This document shows, piece by piece, positions 34,628 through 46,053 of a DNA stretch of 64,000 nt. A model generated the notes under the pieces. That model did no database searches. It was not told the DNA's origin and was given only the letters and a program-made list of their open reading frames with translations. How positions within the stretch are numbered: the first letter of the stretch is position 1; the number at the start of each line of letters is the position of its first letter. The position numbers and the translations under genes were made by a program. This stretch comes from Streptomyces sp. ATexAB-D23 (lineage in GTDB: Bacteria > Actinomycetota > Actinomycetes > Streptomycetales > Streptomycetaceae). The stretch lies in contig NZ_KB892005.1 of assembly GCF_000373645.1 (NCBI RefSeq), forward strand, positions 142,341-206,340, given 5' to 3'.

Positions 34628-35226
34628 GCGGCCGGGTCATCGGGGAACAGGCCCGCACGGGCCCGCGTCAGCCGAGCCCGGTGGCATTCCGTCGCCACGG
34701 CGTCCACGAGCCGGACGAGATCGGGAGCATCCCCACCCCTGCTCCCGAAGCCGGAGAAAGCCGGGAGAGCCGGCGCTTCGTCCTGTTCGAGCGATGACCT
34801 GGGGGGCCGCAGCCAGGAGGCGGCCCCCGGCGGCACCGGCCGGCCCGGCGGTGGCGGTGCGGTGATCCGCCCGCCCGCGCCCAGACCGCTCAGCGAGAGC
34901 GCGACCCCGCCCCACTCCAGCCAGTCGAGCAGCCCCGGCAGCTCCTCCGCGCTCCCCGGCGCCACCAGCAGGCTCATCCGCAGCCCCATGAGCGCCACCG
35001 GACCCGTCCGGCCCACCCGTCGCAGCGCCGCGTGACCGGCGGACGCGGGGACGACGAGCGCGTCGAACGCCAGCCCCGTCAGCAGCCGCACCGGTGAACC
35101 GCCCGCCGTGGCCCAGCCGAGCTCCTCCTCGTACCACCGGCCCCACCCGTCCCGCGGCTCCTTCCGGGCGCCGCCACCGGCTTCGGCGGAGGGCGGGAAG
35201 CGGGGCGGCGGGACAGTGAGGGCCAT
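34606..35226 (-). CDS. Primase/polymerase-like conserved Streptomyces protein
   Basis: A 206-aa protein resembling the N-terminal prim-pol-like domain found in small Streptomyces 'bifunctional DNA primase/polymerase' proteins: WYEEELGWATAGGSPVRLL, GPVALMGLRMSLLVAPGS and DWLEWGGVALSLSGLG match that domain's pattern. I see no clear catalytic acidic triad, so activity is doubtful. The C-terminal part is Pro-rich, then helical. It sits between lsr2 and clpC as in S. coelicolor, and its TAG stop lies inside the lsr2 coding region (22-nt tail-to-tail overlap). Confidence 0.6.
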   Translation of the reverse strand: MALTVPPPRFPPSAEAGGGARKEPRDGWGRWYEEELGWATAGGSPVRLLTGLAFDALVVPASAGHAALRRVGRTGPVALMGLRMSLLVAPGSAEELPGLLDWLEWGGVALSLSGLGAGGRITAPPPPGRPVPPGAASWLRPPRSSLEQDEAPALPAFSGFGSRGGDAPDLVRLVDAVATECHRARLTRARAGLFPDDPAAQPLAFS

Positions 35227-35666
35227 GCCGGAAGAACTCCCGATCCGCCCTTGGGGTTACGCAGAGTCCTTGTGCGAACGCATAGGGTGTCCGAGTTGGG
35301 GGCGTACGGGCGCATTCAGGAGTACGAAGATGTTCGCCCGTAGCGGAGGGAACCCGCGTACCCCGCATGGACTGTCTGTAATTGCGGGTAAGACATCCCT
35401 AGTGGGGAGGGGCGACACGCAAGCCATGGACGTCTCACGTTCGCCATCGGCGTACTGGCGACTGGGGTATCTGTCTGGCCTGCGGGAACATCGTCTCGCA
35501 CCATCGGGTTGGAGCAGTTGTCGGCGTTCGGGGCGGGGATCCGCCAGGAAGCAAGGCCGGGTGTCGGCAGTTGAAATGAGCGGTCCCCGCTTGCGGGACT
35601 AAGCTGCGGAAGGACAGGGAGGGGACCGACCCCTTACTGCCTGACCGCTCTGAGGAGCGATTAACG
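35227..35666. other. Intergenic region carrying the clpC promoter
   Basis: No convincing gene lies in these 440 nt; a plus-strand reading frame through 35602 has no ribosome site or family match. The region holds a ClgR-like site (35332-35348), a short hairpin GTCCC/GGGAC (35584-35599) and the GAGGAG ribosome site of clpC. I could not identify a convincing -35/-10 pair. Confidence 0.6.
35332..35348 (+). promoter_or_regulatory. Candidate ClgR operator upstream of clpC
   Basis: GTTCGC-CCGTA-GCGGAG matches the recalled ClgR operator GTTCGC-N5-GCGAAC in the full left half and four of six positions of the right half. ClgR activates clp genes in Streptomyces and other actinobacteria. It lies 318 nt upstream of the clpC start, which is far. 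Confidence 0.4.
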
Positions 35667-38195
<2,529 letters not shown>

Positions 38196-38240
38196 CAGGC
38201 GCGTCCTGCCCCTCCAGGCAGTAGCGTCCGAACGTCCGTA

Positions 38241-38285
38241 AGGGGCGGCCCCGACCGGTTTCGACCGGCCGGGGCCGCCCCTTTC
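38241..38285 (+). terminator. Strong Rho-independent-type terminator of clpC
   Basis: An 18-bp GC-rich stem (38241-38258 with 38265-38282, one A-C mismatch) closes a 6-nt loop TTTCGA and is followed by TTT. It lies 46 nt after the clpC stop. Confidence 0.85.
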
Positions 38286-38405
38286 GCGCTGCGGACACGG
38301 TGACAGGCGCGTCACAGGAACGTCCCGGTCGCGTTCGCTACGCGCGTTGGCCAAAATTCGCTGGTTAGTCTGGCCCCGCCTCGGGCGGCCTGCCCGGGTG
38401 GGTTT

Positions 38406-38421
38406 TTCGTTTGCAAACGAA
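38406..38421. promoter_or_regulatory. Perfect 16-bp palindrome before the PQQ-propeller lipoprotein gene
   Basis: TTCGTTTGCAAACGAA is its own reverse complement and ends 10 nt before the ATG at 38432, adjoining the GAAGG ribosome site. It is a good candidate operator for a repressor not encoded nearby. Confidence 0.5.
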
Positions 38422-38431
38422 GGCCCGAGTG

Positions 38432-39664
38432 ATGAGCAGCGAGGGGGACGGGCACGCCATGGGCAGAGGCGATGTGTCACGCAGGCGGTTGATGAGGCTG
38501 GCCGGGGCCGGAGCGGGTCTGGCGCTGCTGGGGGCGGGCGCCGCGGCATGCGGGCCGGAGGACGAGCTGATCGACGGCGGTGACTCGGGCTCGAAGGAGC
38601 CCGGGGGCTCGACACCCGCACCGGGCGGGAAGCCGAAGCCCGCCTGGCAGCACGACACGGCGTTCGACGGACTGGCCTGGCAGTCCGCGCTGGCCGTGGT
38701 CGACAACGTGGTGCTCGTCTCCTGCGACCCGCTGGTGGCCCGTGATCTGACCACCGGCAAGGAGCTATGGTCCCGCGCCGAGGTCACCACCCCGGGCGCC
38801 AACATGCTGATCGGTGACGGGACGCTGTACCTGGCGAGCGCCCGGTACGACGGGAACATCATCGGGCTCGACCCCAAGACCGGCAAGGACACCTGGCGCA
38901 GCCGGCTGGGCGACAAGGAGTACTCGCAGCCCCGGCCCATCGCGGCGGACAAGAACCACGTCTACGTCGTCGCGGGAATCCTGGACAAGGACTTCAGGAC
39001 CCCGGACAACGTGATCGCCGCCATCGACACCTCATCGGGCAAGGTGATCTGGCGCGAGCAGCGCGACCACGGCACCGAGCAGAACGGCATCACCGCGCGG
39101 GTGGCCGGCAACCGCCTCGCGTACACGGACTTCCGCGAGAACCTGACCGTGCGCGACACCGCGACCGGCCGCCAGGTCTGGACGAAGAAGATCGGCCGGT
39201 CCAACAACCGCGGCTTCGAGGTCCACGGCGGCCTCGCCATCCTCGCGAACGGCGAGCGGATGCGCGCCTACGACCTGGAGACCGGCGCGGAGCGCTGGTC
39301 CTTCGCGACCGAGAAGTACAGCCGGTTCAACGACCCGGCGGTCGTGGACGGGGTTCTGTACGTCTCCGACACCGTGCACGGCCTGTGGGCGGCCGACCCG
39401 GCGACCGGCAAGCGGCACTGGCACAACAAGGGGAGCCTCGACGTGGCGGCCCCGTGGCAGTTCGCCAAGGTGGGCGACGTCCTCTACGGGGCGACGGAGT
39501 TCGACAAGAACGGCGGCATCCACGCCTTCGACCCGGCCGACGGCGATCTGCGCTGGACCTACAACGACGGCACCGGCAACATCCAGCGCTGGTACCTGGC
39601 ATCGGGCGGCAAGCAGCTGGTGGCGCTGCACGGCAAGAAGGTGACCGGGCTGCCCGTCGGATAG
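38432..39664 (+). CDS. PQQ-like beta-propeller lipoprotein, probably Tat-exported
   Basis: A 410-aa exported protein. The N-terminus carries a twin-arginine-like motif SRRRLMRLAG, a hydrophobic run and a lipobox-like AAAC, so it is probably a Tat lipoprotein. The rest consists of repeated PQQ-type blades (D-x-x-T-G-x-x-x-W, for example GKELWSRAEV, GKDTWRSRLG, GKVIWREQRD, GAERWSFATE). Such propellers act as scaffolds or sensors outside the membrane; function unknown. ATG 38432 is chosen because GAAGG (38419-38423) is 8 nt upstream; ATG 38459 (MGRGDVSRRRL) is an alternative. The stop is followed by two hairpins. Confidence 0.8.
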   Translation: MSSEGDGHAMGRGDVSRRRLMRLAGAGAGLALLGAGAAACGPEDELIDGGDSGSKEPGGSTPAPGGKPKPAWQHDTAFDGLAWQSALAVVDNVVLVSCDPLVARDLTTGKELWSRAEVTTPGANMLIGDGTLYLASARYDGNIIGLDPKTGKDTWRSRLGDKEYSQPRPIAADKNHVYVVAGILDKDFRTPDNVIAAIDTSSGKVIWREQRDHGTEQNGITARVAGNRLAYTDFRENLTVRDTATGRQVWTKKIGRSNNRGFEVHGGLAILANGERMRAYDLETGAERWSFATEKYSRFNDPAVVDGVLYVSDTVHGLWAADPATGKRHWHNKGSLDVAAPWQFAKVGDVLYGATEFDKNGGIHAFDPADGDLRWTYNDGTGNIQRWYLASGGKQLVALHGKKVTGLPVG

Positions 39665-40117
39665 CCCCCGGTGCCGGGCCCGGAGCTGCCCTTCGGGTGG
39701 CTCCGGGCACCGGGCCGAAGGTCCCGAAACGGACGGCCTTCGGTCCCACCGCCGGTGACAAGGCGCACAGGGCTTTCGGGGCCTACTAGCCGCCTTAGGA
39801 GCATGGGGCCCGTCGCGTCGGGGGTCTTTCGACCCCGCGGCGGACGGGCCCTCGGCATGCGGAGGGCCATACGCCCGGACCATGGGGCTATGTCCGGTTG
39901 GGGCGGTTTGGAACTGGGCTTAAACCTGTTCCGGCGATGGCGTCCGAAGGCGTCCGGGACGGTGTTCCGCCGGGGTCCGGTGAGCGAATTCCCGGGGCTC
40001 CTTCTACGGCTTTTCTTCGTAGATGGGGTGTTTGAGCACCGGTGGGGGTGCGGGTTACCAAGGTATGGCCAGCCCGGCACGCCGCCGGGTCCAGTCATCA
40101 CCGGAGGTTCTCTGCTT
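39665..40117. other. Long intergenic region upstream of the M23 peptidase
   Basis: A 453-nt gap. It starts with a hairpin built on CCCGGAGC/GCTCCGGG (39671-39710) and a second hairpin at 39806-39852, both likely terminators of the lipoprotein gene. The remaining 265 nt before the peptidase start probably hold its promoter and a long structured leader. I looked for a c-di-AMP (ydaO) riboswitch, common before Streptomyces cell-wall hydrolase genes, but did not find its conserved core. Confidence 0.6.
39806..39852 (+). terminator. Extended hairpin after the lipoprotein gene
   Basis: GGGCCCGTC...GGGGGTC (39806-39826) pairs with GACCCC...GACGGGCCC (39831-39851) around a TTTC loop, with small internal mismatches. 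It is very stable and lacks a T-tract. Confidence 0.6.
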
Positions 40118-40852
40118 ATGTCGAAGCGCGTTACGTTCCAGTCCCGCCGCCCGTCCGTGTCCCGTGTCCGTGGCGCCGTGGTGGCAGCCGGCCTGGGGAC
40201 GTCGATGGTTCTCGGTGCGGGCGCTGCGTTCGCGGCCGGCACTGCGGACGCCCCCCAGGCCACGAACCTGACCACCGCCACCGCCGACTCGGTCGCCCAG
40301 CAGGCGGCCGCGCAGGGCAAGGCGGCGGCCAAGCACACGGCCGACAAGAAGGCCGAGGCGGCGAAGAAGAAGGCCGCGGCGAAGAAGAAGGCGGCCGCCA
40401 AGAAGAAGGCCGCCGCCAAGCGGGCCGCGAAGCTCGCCTGGGAGACCCCGGTCAGCCACTACAAGCTCAGCGCGAGCTTCGGCAACGACGGCAGCCGCTG
40501 GTCGCACAAGCACTCCGGCCAGGACTTCGCCGTGCCGATCGGCACCAAGGTCGAGGCCGCGCACACCGGCACCATCGTGAAGGCCGGCCCGAACGGCGGC
40601 GGCGACGGTCCCGCGTACGGCAACGCCATCGTGATCAAGCACGGCAACGGCACGTACTCGCAGTACGCGCACCTGTCGCAGATCGACGTGCACATCGGCC
40701 AGCACGTGAAGAAGGGCCAGAAGATCGCCCTGTCCGGCAACACCGGCAACTCCAGCGGCCCGCACCTGCACTTCGAGATCCGGACCACCGCGAACTACGG
40801 TTCGGCGGTCAACCCGGTCAACTTCCTGCACAAGGAGGGCATCACGGTCTGA
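40118..40852 (+). CDS. Secreted M23 (LytM-type) peptidase with Lys/Ala-repeat linker
   Basis: A 244-aa secreted cell-wall hydrolase that should cut peptidoglycan cross-bridges. A signal peptide (about 1-41, cleaved near AFA-AG) is followed by a lysine/alanine-rich linker (residues 67-105, repeats of AAAKKK) and a LytM domain. The zinc ligands are His132 and Asp136 (HSGQD) and the HLH of residues 216-218 (PHLHFE). The GGAGG at 40103-40107 supports ATG 40118. The basic linker probably binds anionic cell-wall polymers. It is convergent with the TetR gene. Confidence 0.9.
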   Translation: MSKRVTFQSRRPSVSRVRGAVVAAGLGTSMVLGAGAAFAAGTADAPQATNLTTATADSVAQQAAAQGKAAAKHTADKKAEAAKKKAAAKKKAAAKKKAAAKRAAKLAWETPVSHYKLSASFGNDGSRWSHKHSGQDFAVPIGTKVEAAHTGTIVKAGPNGGGDGPAYGNAIVIKHGNGTYSQYAHLSQIDVHIGQHVKKGQKIALSGNTGNSSGPHLHFEIRTTANYGSAVNPVNFLHKEGITV

Positions 40853-40875
40853 TCCGGCCGTGATACCGCCCCCGG

Positions 40876-41460
40876 CTACCGGGGGGCGTCCGGGTCGTGG
40901 GCCCGGGTGACCAGTTCGACGGCGACTTCGAGAGCGGCCTTGCGCTTCTCCTCGGGGTCGCCGTCGACGTCTTTCAGCGCGAGCATGCCGGCGTGCATGG
41001 TGAAGAGCGCGCTGAGGCACCGGACCTGGTCGGTGAGCGGTGCGTCCGGTTCCTTGATGAGGTCCACCAGGCCCAGCACCCGGTGCTTGATCGTCTCGCC
41101 GATGCTCAGGTCGCGTACCGTCGCCTGGTTCTCCTGCATGAAGCGGAAGAGCGGGGCGGAGCGGGCCAGTGCTTCGCTGTAGCGGCGGAGGATCTCCGTC
41201 TTCGTCTCCAGGGTGCGCGGCTGTGTCCTGCCCCAGATGATCAGGTCCTCGACCGGCTTGTTGAGGTCCTCGAAGATGCTGACGAGGATGTCTTCCTTCG
41301 TCTTGAAGTGGTAGTAGAGCGCCGCCTTGGTGACGTCCAGCTGCTCGGCGATCTCTCGCAGTGAGGTCTTCTCGTAGCCCTGCTGGGCGAAGAGCTCCAG
41401 GGCGACGTCCTGGATGCGCTGGCGGGTGTTGCCCCGACGTGGCTGAGACGTGCTGCCCAT
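40876..41460 (-). CDS. TetR-family repressor of the adjacent MFS exporter
   Basis: A 194-aa TetR protein: the N-terminal helix-turn-helix spans TRQRIQDVALELFAQQGY to KAALYYHFKTKEDIL, and the C-terminal ligand domain is helical. The ATG at 41460 follows GGGAG. It is divergent from a DHA2 MFS exporter across a 126-bp region with two TetR-type operators, so it most likely represses both itself and the exporter until a toxic ligand binds. The ligand is unknown. Confidence 0.88.
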   Translation of the reverse strand: MGSTSQPRRGNTRQRIQDVALELFAQQGYEKTSLREIAEQLDVTKAALYYHFKTKEDILVSIFEDLNKPVEDLIIWGRTQPRTLETKTEILRRYSEALARSAPLFRFMQENQATVRDLSIGETIKHRVLGLVDLIKEPDAPLTDQVRCLSALFTMHAGMLALKDVDGDPEEKRKAALEVAVELVTRAHDPDAPR

Positions 41461-41479
41461 GGTGCTCTCCCAAGGAAAC

Positions 41480-41548
41480 TTACTTGACGCCCGGCTAGTT
41501 GCGGGGTTACTTTCCCTCAGTGTAGTCAACTAGCCGGGCGGCAAGTAA
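41480..41548. promoter_or_regulatory. Pair of TetR operators between tetR and MFS gene
   Basis: Two 22-nt arms (41480-41501 and 41527-41548) are inverted copies with one mismatch, 25 nt apart. Each arm contains an imperfect palindrome of the form ACTwGCCGnnCGGCwAGT (14 of 18 positions symmetric in the right arm), the classic TetR operator layout. One lies by each divergent promoter. Confidence 0.75.
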
Positions 41549-41586
41549 GAGGCCCGGTGAGCAGGGGAACTGGGGAGTTGGGGAAG

Positions 41587-43167
41587 ATGGCGGACCTGAT
41601 CAGGACGGCGGACGGAAAGGCGGGCGGCCCACCGGCAGCCAAGGCGGAGAAACCGGAGCCGCCGCAGCGCAGCGTCCGGGTGGTGATCCTCGCCCTGATG
41701 ATCGCCATGCTGCTGGCGATGCTCGACAACCTGATCGTCGGCACCGCGATGCCGACCATCGTCGGCGACCTCGGCGGCCTCGAACACCTCTCCTGGGTCG
41801 TCACCGCGTACACCCTGGCCACCGCTGCCTCCACCCCCATCTGGGGCAAGCTCGGCGACATGTACGGGCGCAAGAGCATCTTCCTCACGTCCATCGTGAT
41901 CTTCCTGATCGGCTCGGTGCTCAGCGGAATGGCCCAGGACATGGGCCAGCTCATCGGCTTCCGGGCCATCCAGGGCCTCGGCGCCGGTGGCCTGATGGTC
42001 GGCGTCATGGCGATCATCGGTGACCTCGTACCGCCCCGCGAGCGCGGCAAGTACCAGGGCATGATGGCCGGTGTGATGGCCGTCGCCATGATCGGCGGAC
42101 CGCTGGTCGGCGGGACCATCACCGACCACCTCGGCTGGCGCTGGAGCTTCTACATCAACCTGCCGCTCGGCGCGGTCGCCCTGATCATGATCACCACCGT
42201 GCTGCACCTGCCCAAGCGGGAGCGCACGAAGCGGAACGTCGACTACCTCGGCGCCGGGCTGCTGACCGTCGGCATCACCGCGATCGTGCTGGTCACCACC
42301 TGGGGCGGTTCCGAGTACGACTGGAACTCCGCGGTCATCATGGAGCTCATCGCGATCGGCGTCGCCGCGCTGGCCGGCTTCCTCTTCGTCGAGACGAAGG
42401 CCGCCGAGCCGATCATCCCGCTCCACATATTCCGCAACCTCAACTTCACGCTGATGTCCGTGGTCGGCTTCATGGCCGGCTTCGTGATGTTCGGCGCGGT
42501 GCTCTTCCTGCCGCTGTTCCAGCAGTCCGTCCAGGGCGCGTCCGCGACCAACTCCGGGCTCCTGCTCCTGCCCATGCTGCTGGCGATGATGATCGTCTCG
42601 CTCGTCGCGGGCCGGATCACCACCAGCACCGGCCGGTACAAGGTCTTCCCGATCCTCGGCTCGATCCTGATGGTGACCGGTCTCTTCCTGCTCGCGCAGA
42701 TGGACACCTCCACCACCCGGTTCACCTCCGGGGTCTACATGGCCGTCCTCGGCGCGGGCATGGGCTTCCTCATGCAGATCACGATGCTCGTCGCGCAGAA
42801 CAGCGTCGAGCTGAAGGACATGGGCGTCGCCTCGTCCTCCACCACCCTCTTCCGCACGCTCGGCAGCTCCTTCGGCGTCGCCATCATGGGCGCCCTGTTC
42901 ACCGGACGGGTGAACGACGAGATGGCTGCACGCGGCGGCGCGGGTGCCACCGCACACGGCGCCCAGCTGGACGCGGCGAGCCTGGCCAAGCTGCCGGTAC
43001 CGGTGCGTGAGGCGTACGAGTACGCGGTGGCCTCCGGCACCCACATCGCGTTCCTGGTGGGCGCGTCCGTCGGGCTGATCGCCCTGGTCGCGGCCCTCTT
43101 CGTCAAGGAGGTCCCGCTGCGGGGCGCCGGACCGGAGAAGCCCGCGCCCGCCGTCGCGGAGATCTGA
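41587..43167 (+). CDS. DHA2-type MFS multidrug exporter (14 helices)
   Basis: A 526-aa proton-coupled drug exporter of the DHA2/EmrB-QacA type with about 14 membrane helices. The antiporter motifs are visible: MLLAMLDNLIVGTAMPTIV in helix 1, WVVTAYTLATAASTPIWGKLGD (motif A region) and GLGAGGLMVGVMAIIGDLVPPRERGKYQG. ATG 41587 is chosen because GGGGAG lies 9 nt upstream; a GTG at 41557 would start inside the leader. It should be controlled by the divergent TetR through the double operator. Confidence 0.92.
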   Translation: MADLIRTADGKAGGPPAAKAEKPEPPQRSVRVVILALMIAMLLAMLDNLIVGTAMPTIVGDLGGLEHLSWVVTAYTLATAASTPIWGKLGDMYGRKSIFLTSIVIFLIGSVLSGMAQDMGQLIGFRAIQGLGAGGLMVGVMAIIGDLVPPRERGKYQGMMAGVMAVAMIGGPLVGGTITDHLGWRWSFYINLPLGAVALIMITTVLHLPKRERTKRNVDYLGAGLLTVGITAIVLVTTWGGSEYDWNSAVIMELIAIGVAALAGFLFVETKAAEPIIPLHIFRNLNFTLMSVVGFMAGFVMFGAVLFLPLFQQSVQGASATNSGLLLLPMLLAMMIVSLVAGRITTSTGRYKVFPILGSILMVTGLFLLAQMDTSTTRFTSGVYMAVLGAGMGFLMQITMLVAQNSVELKDMGVASSSTTLFRTLGSSFGVAIMGALFTGRVNDEMAARGGAGATAHGAQLDAASLAKLPVPVREAYEYAVASGTHIAFLVGASVGLIALVAALFVKEVPLRGAGPEKPAPAVAEI

Positions 43168-43189
43168 CCGGTCACCGGCACGGACACGC

Positions 43190-43230
43190 GCGAGGGCCCC
43201 GGGGCAGGCACCACACCCCGGGGCCCTCGC
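43190..43230. terminator. Bidirectional terminator between MFS and cseC genes
   Basis: GCGAGGGCCCCGGGG (43190-43204) pairs perfectly over 15 bp with 43216-43230, leaving an 11-nt loop. It lies between two convergent genes. Confidence 0.8.
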
Positions 43231-43236
43231 CCGTCC

Positions 43237-44615
43237 TCACCGGCCCGTCTGCGCGCCGCCGCCCCTGATCCTGCGGCCGGCGCCGCCCGGCTCCGGGGCG
43301 CGCTGCTCGGCGAACTGGAGCATCGGGTAGCTCCCGGTGTCGGTCGGCGCGTGCTCGGGCAGCCACAGCACCGCGACCGCCCCGCCACTTCCCTGGGCCG
43401 CGCCCTCGGGGGCGGCGTTGCGGAAGGTCAGCCGGGCCCCGAGCACCCGGGCCTGCCCGGCCGCGATCGTCAGCCCGAGACCGTGCCCGTGCCCGGCCCG
43501 GTCGGTGGACCCGGTACGGAACCGGCTCGGCCCCTCCCGCAGCAGCGCCGCCGGGAACCCGGGCCCGTGATCGCGGACCCGGACCACCCGGCCCTCGACC
43601 GTGACCTCGACCGGGGTGGAGCCGTGCTTGGCCGCGTTGCCCAGCAGATTGCCCAGGATGCGTTCGAGGCGGCGCGGATCGGTGCTGACCCACGAATCGT
43701 GGACCACCTGGACCCGCACCTGCGGGTCCAGCAGCGCCACCCGGCGGCTGACGAACTCGCCGAGCGCGACCTCCTGGAGCTCGGCCCGCTCCGACGCGCT
43801 GTCCAGCCGGGCCACCTCCAGCACGTCCTCGACCAGCGTGCGCATCGCCTGTGCCCGGTCCCGTACCAGCTCGGTCGGGCGGCCCGGCGGCAGCAGCTCG
43901 GCCGCGGTCAGCAGCCCGGTCACGGGGGTGCGCAGTTCGTGCGCGATGTCCGCGGTCACCCGGCGCTCGGCCTCGATCCGCTCGTTCAGCGCGTCGGTCA
44001 GCGCGTCCACCGCACCGGCCAGCTCATCGGTCTCGTCCCGCACGACGCCGCCGACCGCGTCCCTGACCCGTACGTCCGTGTTGCCCTGGGCGACCTTTCC
44101 GGCCGCGGTCGCCGCCTTGCGCAGCCGGCGCGAGAGCTGGCCGCCTATCAGCACGCCCAGCGCGGAGCCGCCGAGAACCACCGAGACCGAACCAATGATC
44201 AGGGCCCGGTCCAGATCGCCCATGATCGTGGTCGAGCGGTCGGCGAACCGGGTGTGCAGCGACAGCACGTTGCCGTTGCCCACCGGCACGGCCGCCCAGA
44301 CGTCGGGCACCCCGCCGACGTTCTCGATGTGGGTGGCCCGCCGGTTGCGCCGGGTCTCCTGGCGCAGGCTCCTGGGCATCGTCGGATCGTTGAGCTTGGC
44401 CCCGAAACGGGGGTCGGCCTTCTTCGTCTTCTTCGCCTCGTACAGCAGCTGGGCGTAGGTCAGCCGCTCCAGCTGGACCTCGCGGGCGTTCTCCAGCATC
44501 GAGACCCGGGCGGCGTTGTGCACGACCAGGCTCAGCGCGACCGCGATCAGCGCGCCGACCGCGGCGATCGCGATGCTGATCTTCCAGCGGACCCCGGTCC
44601 GCAGGGCGGGGCGCC

Positions 44616-44619
<4 letters not shown>
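43237..44619 (-). CDS. cseC: Envelope-stress sensor histidine kinase CseC
   Basis: A 460-aa membrane kinase that senses cell-wall damage and phosphorylates CseB. Membrane helices at about 12-34 and 139-161 bracket an extracytoplasmic domain; a HAMP domain (165-215), the phosphoacceptor region TADIAHELRTPVTGLL (His227) and a HATPase domain (RILGNLLGNAAKHG, HGHGLGLTIA) follow. The C-terminal tail is Gly/Arg-rich. Its ATG overlaps the cseB stop as ATGA. The gene order sigE-cseA-cseB-cseC is diagnostic. Confidence 0.92.
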
Positions 44620-45314
<695 letters not shown>

Positions 45315-45324
45315 CGGAAAGCTC

Positions 45325-46053
45325 TCAGTTCTTCGTCGGTTCCGTGGGTGCGGGAAGGGCTTCGTCGCCGGTGCCCACGGCTCTGTTGAAGTCGTTGCGC
45401 ACCCGGTCCTGCTCGCTGAACCGGCTGCTCGCCCAGTGGTACGTGACCACTTCCTCGCCCGAGGGATAGGCGACCGAGTCCTTCGTCCCGTACACCTGCG
45501 TCGTCACCACCAGGTCGCCCCGGTCGATGGTGCCGTAGACCGCGGGCTGCTCGACCTTGAAGACGTTCTCGTACGTGCCGTCGGCGCGCGGCCGGTAGAC
45601 GTAGGTGCCGACCCCCACCGAATCGCCGCAGGTCATCACGTTCACCACGACATCGGACGACGGGCCGTCGGTGAGCGAGCCGTACGAGGTGTCCACCGGG
45701 TACTCGTCACCGGTGCAGGGCTTCAGGTCCATCCGGACCCGGCCGCTCACCTCCGGGTCCGCCTTGAGCAGCGCCACCGCGTCCACCCGCGGGGCCGGCC
45801 GCGCCGAGGAGTGCTCCGCCGGGCTCGGCGTGATCTGCGCGACCGGCTGGGTGCCCGCCGGGCCCTCGTCCCGGGTGCCGGTGCCCCCGGTGGAACAGGC
45901 GGCGACGAACAGCCCGAAGACGGCGAGCCCGGCCAGAGCCGTGGCGCCCGCCGCCCAGCCGGTCAGCAGCAGCCTGCCGGCGCCGCCTCCCGGGTCCTCG
46001 CCCGCTCTGCCGGTGACCGTGTCCTCGTCACCGCTGCCTGTCAGGCCGCGCAC
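45325..46053 (-). CDS. cseA: Lipoprotein CseA, negative modulator of the sigE system
   Basis: A 242-aa lipoprotein with a hydrophobic segment (about 28-52) and lipobox VAAC (Cys53), followed by a Thr/Pro linker and a domain with two cysteines (KPCTGDE, VMTCGDS). In S. coelicolor CseA is an extracytoplasmic lipoprotein whose loss raises sigE expression; the detailed mechanism is not settled. GTG 46053 is chosen: GGGAGC is upstream and the start overlaps the sigE 3' end by 13 nt, suggesting coupled translation. Confidence 0.88.
   Translation of the reverse strand: MRGLTGSGDEDTVTGRAGEDPGGGAGRLLLTGWAAGATALAGLAVFGLFVAACSTGGTGTRDEGPAGTQPVAQITPSPAEHSSARPAPRVDAVALLKADPEVSGRVRMDLKPCTGDEYPVDTSYGSLTDGPSSDVVVNVMTCGDSVGVGTYVYRPRADGTYENVFKVEQPAVYGTIDRGDLVVTTQVYGTKDSVAYPSGEEVVTYHWASSRFSEQDRVRNDFNRAVGTGDEALPAPTEPTKN

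Noticed and set aside
35108..35602. Plus-strand reading frame between lsr2 region and clpC
   Set aside because: It overlaps the primase-like gene on the other strand, has no Shine-Dalgarno and no recognisable domain.
39665..40117. c-di-AMP (ydaO) riboswitch before the M23 peptidase
   Set aside because: The position is typical, but the conserved core (GGGGAACC and a CCCGACAGCTAACC-like end) is missing.
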